The notes under the pieces were generated by a model. That model saw only the letters and a program-made list of their open reading frames with translations, did no database searches and had not been told where the DNA came from. Shown here one piece after another: positions 1-12,300 of a stretch of 64,000 nucleotides of DNA; positions within the stretch are counted from its first letter, which is position 1, and every line of letters starts with the position of its first letter. The position numbers were made by a program, and so were the translations under genes. Location: NCBI GenBank assembly GCA_027574665.1, contig CM050653.1, positions 12,546,664 through 12,610,663 on the forward strand, read 5' to 3'. Source of the stretch: Rhynochetos jubatus. Its lineage: Eukaryota; Chordata; Aves; Eurypygiformes; Rhynochetidae.

Positions 1-3000
1 TCTTGTGTTGCATCAGGGCAGGTGAGACTTTGCTGTTTTCCCTTTTGAATCCCTGAATTTCTGTGTTATAATCCAGGCCAGCTGCTCAGAGCAGTTGTGA
101 TGAGCCTATTGCTACTGTTATTTTCACAGGTCAGACTCAAAATTCACACTACTGTGCAGTACGTTGTCAGCTTCCCCAGCTGTTATGACAACCCATTTAA
201 AAGCAAACACTTGTGGGACTGAAACAGTAGCTACTGCTTCTCAGTGCAACGCTCAGTATGTCAAGCTGTAAGTGAACGACTCTTTATCCTTTTCCCTATT
301 TTCCCTTTTTCTTTTGTCTCGTATGCCTCTCATCAGGATTTCTGTTTAACACCCTAGGAAAGGCTTATGCATTTATAAGGAGCAGATAATAGATGCATGA
401 ACTTCAATGTTTGCCATCTTGGCTTCCCTTCATTATTCTGCAAATATACAGTACATAGTGCTGCCAAGTTAATTTGTATAATAATAATGAGCTATTAATT
501 AACATCCAAGAACACATGTTTCTTCCAACAATTTGTGGTAATAAAGTAATTAATGAAATTCAAAATTTCATTCTCACAGGAAGTCTGACTCTGATATTTG
601 GAATATTGCAACTATTTTCTCTGTCAACACAGTCAATAAACTCCAACATTAATCTGTTAAAGTGGAGGGAAAAATAATATAAACATAAAGACAGCCTTGC
701 AGAATTGTCATATGATGTTGTTCTCAGAACAGTTGTATTTTTTTCTGTTTTGTTTATATCGGAAAATTTATTCAAAAGACTTTCCCAACAAGCAAAATGA
801 GATTAGCATGCAATTCCCTACTCATTGGATAAATTTCCACTTTTTTCTCACTGAAACAATTTCTGACTCCTTGCAATAGTGTATCATGATCTTTAAGATC
901 TTTAAAAACACAGAGACAGAAGTTGTGAAGGAAGTGTAATGCTTGATAACTACAGTTCGTTGCTTCTTGGGATACTGGGAAAACTGTGGGACATAGCAGT
1001 GGTATGAATCTAAGGGTAAAAGTAACACTTGCTATCTTCATTTCTCAACCTGACCTGTACCTCAACTGTCTCAATGGCACCACTTGCTTTTCTAGCAATG
1101 ACTGTCTGAATGGAGAGGAGCTACATGTGTTTTAAAGCAGGTATAGTAACAAATTCTGCTCAAAACCTTTTCAGAGTCCATAAATCTTGTACAAAACTTT
1201 GAATCTAATTTCATGGAGAATTCCATTAAGTTCAGAGGAGATAAAAAGCTCCTCCTGAGCTTTATGATTGTATTTGGCAGAATGTTTAGCATATTATTTT
1301 AAAAGATAATTAAATTCTCATTCTAGTACTCCAGAAAGTATCAGAACAGAACTGCATGTACTTATTGTATATTTGGCAAATAATCCCCCCCCCCCCACAA
1401 ATAAATCACAATATATGATATGACTTGTACTTATAAAAAAATTCCACTGAAATTTTTATTAAAATACATCAGTTTTTAACTAGTCACAGGGGATTTTTTC
1501 CAACATGTGAAATTCTGGGAAAAAAAAGTGAGAAAAACATCCATATGGCACTTGTAATGATTTTTTCTTTTGGTGAAGTATATTCTCAGCACTATTTGGG
1601 ATACACAAAGAATTTATCAACTTTTCTTCAACTCTTTAGCTGTGCTTTTAGGCTCATCGTGAACCATCAGAATGTTTTATCCTCCAATTATTTATAGGAG
1701 TGGCGATTTCTTTATAAGGGTATTTGTGTAAGATGTATGATTTACAAAAGCTTGAGTGGTAATGTGGAGAAGCATAGATCCAGATTCCTTTGCCATCCAT
1801 CTTGCTTAATATGTTTTCAAAATCGAGACTCTTACATTTCTGAAAAGTAAAAAAATATGTCTCGATTTCTGGTCAGATGTGATAAGAAACAGCCCTAAAC
1901 AAATAAACACAAAAATAGTCACAATACTGGAGGCGTGAGAAACAGTGAAATGTTCACAACTGGTCAGTTTCCTGATGAGAGGTGTTCAACTATTTCTACT
2001 AAATACTCTCAGCTTACACAGAAAGGAGAGGAAGTATGTCCAGCCCAGAGCTCTTCTGAATGATGATCAGAACAACATTATGTGTTACATAACATACACA
2101 ACACATACTTCATGCACATCTTGTCTGGTGTTTGCCTTCGCCTTATAGGTAGACATGTTCATGAAGCCCTTTCCTACAACCAGTTTATAGGTACAGAGGT
2201 TAGAGGAAGTAGCTGTAGAGAGAAACCAAGACTTACACATGGAGAGGAAAGAGCAGACAGAGAATAGCAGTGCCAACCAGCCTCCTCTGTGTGTTGTGAT
2301 GCTCTGGTCAATCATCTCTCTGATGTGAATACACTGACTGTTTCACCATAATATCTAGGAGTGCTGTCCATCTACAAGACACTGTAAAATACGAGACAAA
2401 ATCTCAAAGCAGTTTTCAGTCGACAGAGGGAAGACATTGACAGACAGATGGTGAAGCACAATAGATGTTAAGTGTTTGAGAGTATGTCAGAGATAGGGAG
2501 AGAGATTAGTGGGAGTTTTCTCTAAAACCAGTTACTGCACAACTTGAACACACAAAAGTCTTGGGATAAATATAGCTTAGGAACATCACACTTAAAAAAG
2601 TGGTGACCACTGGAGAGATTTGTAAAGGAAGACACAAATCTTCCTACATCTGCCCTCAGACATCCAAAGTCAACAAAGAGTGAAAATCATTGTTAATTTT
2701 TATCTTTTATCCACTGGCTTAATCTATCTTATCTAAAGACCCTATGTGAACTGTGTTTGAATGATCTTACGATGCTGGATGTATTAATCCTGCATTTGTT
2801 TTTAATTTACCTAATGTTGGTTGATTGTTATTAAAAAGACGAATGTTCGTTTGTAGATGGCATTATTTTTTACCTCTTGTATCCAGGTCAGGGGTTTTCA
2901 ATTTTTTTCTTTGTTTATTTTGTCTATTTGTGACCTTCCACTTCTTTCTGTTTGAAATGTCATGTATTGTAAATTGTTTTCCTCTGTCAGCTTCAGCAGA

Positions 3001-4092
3001 CATCTTAGAAGTTCACTGGCAACCTCCAAGAATGACCAGGCTGCAGGTTGGATACCTCTGAACACATTTTACTTCCTGTAATAATGCACTGTGAAGGTAT
3101 TTCCTTTTCTGAACAAAAAGACAAATAAAACTAAACAAAGAAACTTTTTGTTCATTTTTTTAGAAATCAATGCCAAGACTTTAAGAGAAAATTTGTTGTT
3201 CATGTACTGTCACTTACAGAAGTTTATCCTGTGTTTCTAGGAACTGAGATTCTAAAATATATGCTTGTTCTAGAATATCTGCTTTAGAGACAGATAACAC
3301 CTGGAACAAATTAGCACAGATTTAGATGTCTTGGTAGGTATTGATATTTGGAGTCTTGGTGTTTATCTAGAGAAATGATGTTCTGTTCAATATAGTAAAA
3401 ATGTGATAGTTACCTGCTGCCAATAATGCTACCTGTTATCTACCAATAGTCTGCTTCTTCTGTGACCAAATTATCTATGAATGAATACTGGCAAGGAAAC
3501 AACACAAATTAGTTTTGGATCAGCTTGATTTCTGAACACAAGTTTCTGTTCTTTCATCTGATGGACTCCATCAATGCTTACATTATCTCAAGAAGCTGGA
3601 TATAAAAATCTTAGCTTGTTTTTATAGTCTTTCTTTATAAATGATCACCAATATAACACATTCAGAAAAAAGTGTCATCTGGTGTGTTTCTTTTTTTTAA
3701 TTCTTTTTTTTTTTTTTTAATAATGGAAATACAGGATCAGTAGTTGAGGTGTAAATATCAAGCCTATATTTAATGGATCCTCCTCTGAAGAAATTTTCTG
3801 CTCTAAAACCAGTGAGTTCAAGGTGAAAAGTAACCAAAAAGTTCAAAACATTAAGTTAAGCATTAACTATTACATGAATTGGTTTGCAAATAAAACATCA
3901 TGAACTCTTAGCTTTTCTCCCTGAGTTTGGAAAAGTTAAACCTTCTCCTCTGGGGAAAACTGTCAATTCAAAGTTTCCAATAATTATAAAAACATCTTTC
4001 AGTAGAAATTTCAGTAGCCAATTCTTTGAAAGAAGAAGCTGCTCTTCTGGTTTTTAAAACAAACACCTCAAAAGATGAAAGACTGTGATCAG
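1..4092. other. AT-rich non-coding DNA
   Basis: No gene, RNA gene or recognisable transposon is seen. Open frames on both strands are short and resemble no protein family I know. The only conspicuous features are a run of 12 C at 1385-1396 and a run of 15 T at 3704-3718. Composition and frequent stops fit bird intergenic or intronic sequence. Unaided reading would not detect short conserved non-coding elements. Confidence 0.7.
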
Positions 4093-4526
4093 ACATTGAG
4101 GTGCTGGAGCGTGTCCAGAGAAGGGCAACGGAGCTGGGGAACAGTCTGGAGCACAAGTTCTATGAGGAGCAGCTGAGGGAACTGTAGGTGTTTAGCCTGG
4201 AGAAGGCTCAGGGGAGACTTTATTGCTCTCTACAACCCCCTTTCAGGGGGTGAGGTGGGTGTTGGTCTCTTCTCCCAAGTGACAAGTGATAGGACAAGAG
4301 GAAACAGCATCAAGTTGCAACAGGGGAGGTTTAGATTGGATGTTAGGAAAAAAGTTACTGGAATGGGCTGCTCAGAGGTGGTGGAGTCACAATCCCCGGA
4401 GGTATGTGAGGACGAGGTGTTCAGGGATATGGTTTAGTGGTGGTAGTAGCAGTGTTAGATTTACAGTTGGATTTGATGAACTTAATGGTCTTTTTCAATC
4501 ATCTAAAAGATTTGATGGTCCTGTGA
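4093..4526 (+). repeat. CR1 LINE, 5'-truncated 3' end
   Basis: The segment reads like the last part of an avian CR1 element in sense orientation. It starts in the end of ORF2: a translation beginning near the start gives the ERVQRRAT stretch, then [13 protein letters not shown], before a stop. It continues through the CR1 3' untranslated region (caagtgataggacaagagga, then the ggggaggtttagattgga block) and ends in a degraded tail near 4505-4526. Substitutions and small deletions are spread throughout, so it is an old copy. Family membership rests on recognition of CR1 consensus blocks; the subfamily is not assigned. Confidence 0.93.
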
Positions 4527-7500
4527 CAAACTGCTAAACCTAAGTTGCATGAAAATGCAAAATGTTAAACTAGAACATAGCAGCATAGATTCAGAAAGCA
4601 AGGAAGTAAAAGTAGGTGGTGGAGAGACAAATGTTCCCCATGATTATGTCTCAACGTCTTCTTGCACTGCACAATGCCAACGCCTCTCCTCAAGGTTTCC
4701 CATCACCTCTCAAGGTGGGACCTTCATCCTGGGTCTCCTCCATGTTGCCAACAGCTCATACTCCTCTCAGGTATCTCCCAGTCCCAGACAGGCTTCAGAA
4801 CATCAGACATGGACAATAGGAATACTCTGACTAAATGTAGATATCTGTAACAAAGACATAAATATTTAAGTAGCCACCACCGACTGCTCCATTTCTTGCC
4901 AGTGTAATTCTAGCCAATGGCATTGAGGATAGATTTTTCTTCACATTAAAATAGGTAGAAAAAGTAGATTAGTTGGGTCACCCCAAACCTGACCTTAGCT
5001 TTGCATGACTGCATTGCAAGCACCTGAAGCCACGTGCAGTGATTTTCTTTTGCAGTGTTTGCTTTATCAAGCAGCTTGCTCTTGAAGCTCCTCTGAGCAT
5101 TCCTGATTATTATTCCCATGATACAGTGTTGGTGACCATACATACACATAATATAGGCAAATGCAACATTTTAACCAAATGCTTATTACTGTACCAAACA
5201 AGTATTTTCTATACAAAACCTAATGCATGTGGCTTTAAAATTAAACTCTTACATCATGGCTGAAACGATAATGTAGATGTGATCATAAGATGCTCTTTCT
5301 TGAAAGTTTCTGTCTTTCTACTTCTTTCCTATGAACCAAAGAAATGGATTTTATACCATTCTTTTTTGCTTTTAAAATATTCAGGGATGTCTAACAAGTT
5401 GCCTCTCAGCTTGTGATTATTTTACTTTTGTCCTTGTTTTTTTCTGTTTGTTCCTGTCACTTCAATCTTATTTTCTCGCTCTGCTGTTCCAAGGAGAGAG
5501 GATGGAGGGGATGGAATGAGTGCATGAAGGTAACTCCTCACATGAACGAGAAATATGGCATAATTCAAAAAGGAAAACAGCTGAGAAAGAATAAATCTTG
5601 TTTTAATGTGCCTGAGCTTCTATTAAAAAATACAGATGTACTGTATGCATATGAAATTTTTGATTAAAATGTCTCTCACCAGTCTGTCTCTTTAATTAAA
5701 TAAAACCTGCTTGGTATTAATCAAGGCATAAAGAATTTATGCCCCAAATCCAGATTAATTAAAACCCCAGAAGCTTGAAGAACAGACTGTGTATAAATAC
5801 TAAAATAAATCAATCTAAACATAATATTTATGGATTGTGGCTCTGTATTCCAAAAATATAAATAATTCCAGAATGTGATTTATGTGAGATTCACTGTGGA
5901 AATGCATTGCTTATTAGGATATATTTACACACAAAGTTAAGCAAACAGTTTGATTTACAAATTTCCTTTCTTAAACACTTAATTTTTAATTATAGCTCTA
6001 TTTGTAACACTTTCTGATGGTTAATTTCATATCAAATCATGAGAAATTTACATTTTAGTCTGCCATATTAGTAAAAAAATAGGCTGAAAGTCATGTGTGG
6101 TCTTGTACATTTGACAAAGTAGGATTAGAAAACAATATTTGTCTTTCCAGAAACAATGTAGCAGAAGCACCTTCAGTACTTTTGGTGCTGTCAATAACAA
6201 ATACTTTTGTTTTGGAAGCAAAACCTTTTGCTTTAGGGCTGAAATTGAAGTCCAGGGTAGAAAATGGACATGAAAATGTTGTGAGAGCTTGTTGAAAGAA
6301 GGGATGTGATACTGTGGTCCAAAAGCAGCCTTTTGTAACACACAGCAAGCCATTAATGAGAAATGAATGAGAAAGCAGAAAGCATTCAAGGGATTTTCTA
6401 ATCCTTGCCCCCAGTGGTCATTATGTGCTTGCATTAACTGTGATTGAACAGGGAAAGTTTGCCTTGACACTGGAATTACAACCCCTTCACGCTTGCACAT
6501 GTATCTGAGCTTCAGTGTTATCTAAGTTGCAGGATAGAGGTTTGGAAATTCTGAATTTCAAGTGAAAATTCAGCTTTAAGCCTTATACCAAAAAACATCA
6601 ATCAGGAAACCATTTCCAAGGTTGGATAGAAAGGTCACAGTAGTTGTTCCAGTTTCATTCCACCTATTTTGTTCCAGTCCATTCCACCATTTAACTACAA
6701 TAGCCTGAAGATCTCATAACTCATGAAGCTGCAGAGATTATGTTCACACATCTACCTAATCCACTAAGTAACAAGTTGACTCTAAGTGCCAGTTTGCAAG
6801 ATAAATGGACTACCATCTCCACTGATACAAAAGATATTGAATACTCTGCCCAGGGAGCTGACTGATGGCTGCAGTGGGTATACAATAGTAATTTCTATGC
6901 AATTGCAAAATAATGCAAATTATTCTTTCAATTGCCAGCAGTTCTTATGGTAACAATGGCTGCCAGTTACCACAGCTGTGAAGACAATGCATGTCATTGC
7001 TATAGCTGTCAAATACCAGATTTAACACCTGTTTGCCAATTTTGAAAGTACACAGCATGGGCCACAAAATAATGGCTTTACTTGGGATGGGATAGGAGTG
7101 GAAACCTTTGAAAAAGAAAGTTCATATATATCAGGAAGACATAAATTTTCCTGCTGAGGCCACTGTTTTCTAGTGTTGCTTTCCTCCCTTCATCCATGGT
7201 AGTCATACTGCATGTTGTTAAATTGGTATTTTTGTTCCAGACAGACAGGCCTTCTCTTCAATGGGTTTTATATGAGGAAATAAAAAACCTGACCCAGGCT
7301 TTTGCAGGTTGTTTGTGGTTCAGGTAACCCACCTGAAAGTCCTAATTTTTGACATCTGCACATAACAGCTGGTAATGAGTATTTGGATTCTGAAAATCTC
7401 TTGGTTTTAATCTCTTGCATTAGACTTGTTAATAAGGATAGATGGAAAGCAGGTGTGGTAGTGGTTGAGGGGGTTATTGGAAGACATAATTGCTTCAACT

Positions 7501-9172
7501 ATTGTTTTAAGCTTTTTTTTTTCTTCCAGCACAGTTTGTCCTTCTTGCAGCTGTCAGTTGCAGCTAAGCGGGGAGTGTACAGCTTTTACATTTTCTTCAC
7601 TATTTACAAATCTAAATGAATACATGGAGGAACTCCAGGATTAGAATTTTTTTTACAAATGAAAAATCTGAGCATTCAAAGTGAAGCAGCTGAGCTGAAA
7701 TGTGTCAACACACGCTGTTTAATCTCTTCAGAACTGTGATCTAATGGTAGCTGGGAGCCAGGGCTGCTTGTGTTCTGCTTCAGGTTCTAATATTTACTTA
7801 CTATGAAAGACACAGGAAAGTTTTCTGGATCTGTCTACACCCCACACTGCAGCACAATGCAGAAATCCCCAGACATAGCTGGGTACTAAAGTCACGGTGG
7901 TATGAAGTGCTAGTTTACCCAGCAGAGAGCAATGAACTGTGCACCATGCATGGTCTACACCAACCCATTTTGAAACATTGCAGAATGAATCATGTATCAC
8001 CTCCTGATGAGAACAGACTAATGACAGCATGGTTGCTAATGTCAGTACCAGATATTGGGGTACAGTATAAATCTACATTGGGTTCATTTGTTTTAACATC
8101 TCAGACTTTCATGAAACCCATCTGATACTAGTAATGAGTTTGTTAATCTGTGTTTGGTTTCAAATGCATAGATTAGAACCTGCCTTGCAATGCATAATAT
8201 GAAGAAAACTTTTAAAAGGAGAAATATAATAATGCCAAAGCTTTTTACAATCAGAAATATTATTCTTTTGAGAGAGATAGCTAAATGTTTTGTTATTTTC
8301 TATACAGAGGATTGGGACCTCACAAAAGCAAATAAATATTAACAGGGTACAATTAAAAAAAAAAGCATTTCCTGCAAACAAAATAAAAAGGAACAATTAG
8401 ATTAAATAGTTACTGTGTGGGTCAGTTTGAAATCCCAGTCTAAGTATCAGGATATCATAACTTCAAATACCATTATAAATATTGATGAAGTCAGTGGTTT
8501 TGAAACTATTGTACATGTATTTTTTACTTCAAGTATTCTGAGTCATTTAACCCTCATATTTAGAAAAAAAAAAAGAAGTCTTACATACCTTGTAACAGGT
8601 TGCTGCATGACATTTTGCCAAAGATATTTTAGCCCATTTTTGCCAGGTGTTTTGGAGAAGTTCTGAACTGGATGAAAAAAACTTGTTCTTTACCAAGTGT
8701 TCTCCTAGCTCCCAACAGTTGTAACTCAGGAACTTCGTGGTGCAGCCTTTCCATTTAATAACCTCCAGTGTACAATGTTACTGTGGATTTGTCCAGTCAT
8801 TTTTTAATACTCATCCTCCAGAACTGGTAACAAGCAATTTCATAGCTCAGCTAAATTCTCCTTAGTTTAGTCTTAACCTATCACCTTGTAGTTCCACTTG
8901 ATGTATCCTGTTTATTGCACTGGGAGGGACCATACTGTTCTTCCCTGTTTGCTTTCTCCATGACACTTCTGGTTGTATAAAGACTCTCTAGCTTGAAGAA
9001 TCCTAGTTTCCTTTGTCAGAGATGGCACCTCATGCCTCTGATTGTCCTTACCTTCCTTCTTTCTATTTTTCTATTTTTACCACATCCTGAGACATAGAAA
9101 CCATAACTGCAAGCAGAATTAATTCAAGGAGTTTATAAAATCAGGTCATTTACATAGTTTAGGAAAAAAAAA
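4527..9172. other. AT-rich non-coding DNA
   Basis: No gene or recognised repeat. A short imperfect tandem duplication (tgttccagt-cattccacc, two copies) lies near 6645-6690. The stretch 8720-9115 is pyrimidine-rich and slightly richer in GC; it may be an old repeat on the minus strand, but I cannot name it. Confidence 0.6.
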
Positions 9173-9236
9173 ATAGAATCATAGAATGATAGAATCATAG
9201 AATGATAGAATCATAGAATGATAGAATCATAGAATG
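9173..9236. repeat. Tandem repeat, 4 x 16 bp, at the CR1 tail
   Basis: Four perfect head-to-tail copies of atagaatcatagaatg fill 64 bp. Each unit is two near-copies of the 8-bp CR1 terminal motif. Perfect identity next to a diverged CR1 body suggests later slippage expansion, so this site may vary in length between individuals. Confidence 0.95.
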
Positions 9237-9390
9237 GTTTGGGTTGGAAGGGACCTTAAAGATGTTCTATTTCCAATGCCCCTGCCATGGGCATGGACAC
9301 CCTCCATGAGACCAGGTTGCTCAAAGCCTCATCCAACCTGGCCTTGAATACTTCCAGGCATCCACAGCTTCTCTGGGCAACCTGTTCCCA
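9173..9390 (-). repeat. CR1 LINE 3' end, minus strand
   Basis: This is the reverse complement of a CR1 3' end. The tail repeat comes first, then tggtttgggttggaagggac and the block accaggttgctcaaagcctc, ending at gcaacctgttccca where similarity stops. The copy is strongly 5'-truncated, as is usual for CR1. The tail is expanded into four perfect 16-bp units, listed separately. Confidence 0.95.
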
Positions 9391-12300
9391 TTGTTAAGAT
9401 TTCTTTCATGAGAAAATTTCATCAGGATTTTTATGTCCATTTCCCCCTCCCTTCTTCTGAATGTATTATATCAGCTTTTTCAATTTGTTCCACGACTTCC
9501 TTCAGAGAGGTTGGCAGGTTTTTTTTTTCCTTTTCCTTTGTTCCATTCCTTGCCCCACCTTGCCCTGCCTCCTCCTTTCCTCACCTAATGACTTTATTCT
9601 TCAGCCTATGAATAGCTGTTCTGAATTCTCCACAGATTATTTCCTCATAATTAAGAGATTTTCCATCACATGATATGATTTTTTTTATTTTAAGTTCGAA
9701 GTCATATCAGGCATGGTCCTGAATAATACACTGCAAAATGGTTCTTTTCATCTTTGGTGTACTAACAAAATTATTTTTGTTAAACTTATACAGTCCCTTT
9801 GATTTTAAAATGGTGGCTTATGTAGAAGTGAGAAGAGTTTAGTTCAATACTTAAAGGACCTGATATGGGCATGCCATGTATGCTGAAATGTGCAATATGA
9901 GTGACAAGGGTGTAGATTGCACTTCAAATACCATCTCGTTGTCACAGATGAAGTTGTGATCTCATCACTGTCTTTCTCAGAAGTATTCTTAGCAAGGCGA
10001 TTACTACTGCAGGTAACATTAGATGCTTCTATCTATTTCTTTTGAGTATCTCACTGCTAGAGCCCAAATTACAAACTGTCCTTGTGTAGCTACACTATGG
10101 GATAAAGAAAAAAGGTTTTCAAAGTGAAATTAATGATGATAATTTTTCTTTTCATTATATCTTTTATGACTGGTTTTACAGTGCGAGAATATGTATCCAT
10201 TGTGCAGGGTAGAAAAATTAGAAAAATAATAACAACCATATTCTTAATAGTGTTCTGAGTTATTACTTTACCTGAAAAACAAGTTTTATCATTATTCTAT
10301 TCTCTCTATTACTTCTTTCATTTGCTTCACTGTTATCAGTATAAACCCACCAGCAGAGTTCTATTCCCTGTCCATTAACAAAATTATCAAGCAATTGTTT
10401 CATTTTTATGAAACTGTCCTTTCTTAATGTTCATTTTTTGATATTCTCCTTCATTATAGCCAAGATTATCTGGCTGTACATATTTTTATGCCTCACTCAT
10501 CATTATGCTATCATAATCCTATAGGCCTGACAACATGTTATTCAAGCATTACTCCAGCATTTTATTTTGAGTTTGATGTGTGGGAATACAAAGAAGACAT
10601 AACTCCCTGAAGTCATCACAGTCCTCTGAAAACGTCCGTCACTTTGATGGGAGCCAACAATTGAATCTCAAATGAAGTGAATTTTCTTGGCAGGTTGCTT
10701 TTGTAATAGCTCATCTGTTCTACAGTTCTGCTGTCTAGAAAACTGTATCTCATGCCTGGTCTGGAACATAAGAACCAGGAGTATGGGACCATTCTGACTA
10801 TAAACATTTACAGGTGCTTTAAGCTGCCTGTGGTCTGATGTTCAGAGATATAGAGCACCAACAGCTCCAATGGGGACTGGTCATCAAACCAAGGATACAT
10901 GGGAAGAATCCTCAAGGACTGATGCCATTGCTTTCCACCTCTTTCTCCTTATTTGCACACTTGCTATGTGTTTCTGAGTCCTTTCAGAAAAGTGGAGCTG
11001 CTGTGAGCTCCTGTACTCATTTTGGCCAAGCCAAGAAGCCAAGCTAATCCAAATACAGTCACAGCAGGGTCTAACTAGGCTTATTAGCTTCACTTCCATG
11101 TTATGGACAAAGTGGTGGTAATACTCCCAGCAGCTAGCACAGCAAGGGCCCTGCAGCACTGGGACCAAAAGAGGAAGCATATCTGTATAGTTAACAGCTG
11201 ATTGTGGTGTTATTATTACAACAGATACATTGAACTATCTTTAAAGAAAATATTTAATGGAATGTAACATTTTTCTAGAAATAACTTCAACTGTTTAGGC
11301 TCCTAATTGTTCCTGAAAAAAGAGGTGAGAGACTGAATATTTTAGTACCTTGTTCCTTGCTAATCATTGCTCCAGAACATGTCTCTGTATGTCAGTACTT
11401 GTCTGCTATTCTAGAAATAGCTCCTTCAGCATAATACATGGAGTTCCAATGAGTTTATACTTCCTGATTAATGTGATATTTTGTCAAGTTGTTGACTCTG
11501 TACCATTAACTTTTTAACCTTAATTGGAAAAAGTATTTCTGTGTAGCAAGGATAATCAAAGACAAAATCAATCTTGCTTCTTATGAAGAGAATTATTCAC
11601 CATGCATTTGGTATTTTGCATTATTTAGAGGATACATGTTTTTTCACAGCTAATTGATTCAATAAATGGTCTTTTAGAAGCCTGAGAAAGATATAGAACT
11701 TGAAAGCAAGGATTTAAATGTTGCATGTCAAAACTGTTGTGAGTTGATTCAAAATGTTAATTTTGTATAAATATTTACTTGTGTTACCTCTTTCAAAGAA
11801 AAACAATTTCTTTGATTTGATGATATAAGTATCACAGTGCCACTAATTATTTAAATGTGTGGGTTTGGGGTTTTTTTCTATGGTACCCTAGCAGGAGTCA
11901 CAACACCCCACAGGAGAGACTGCAAATCTCTTAGACTCATTGCTGTAGATGGATGCTATAGTAGAATGGATACACCAGAAAGAAAGAGCAGAACAGTTTT
12001 GGAAAGACTTCAAGTGCATACTGGAGATAAGAAAATGTGGTCCTGCTTCTCCTCTATGGTCTTGATTTTAACCACTGTCTTAACTCTGAGCCTAATATCA
12101 GAAAAGTCTGGCCTTGTGTGGAACCTCTTGTGACTAATATTTATTTTAATATCCATCAATACTATTTTATTTTTCCAATTGAAAGTTATCTCAAATTAAG
12201 ATACTTCTAATTTTGTAGTGAAATGTCAAAATGGGGCACAGCAACTATAGAAACTCATTACTGAGTGTGAAATATTGTGTTTGAAAGTTATTTTCAGGTT

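Noticed and set aside
1385..1396. Run of 12 C
   Set aside because: Simple homopolymer; no associated feature.
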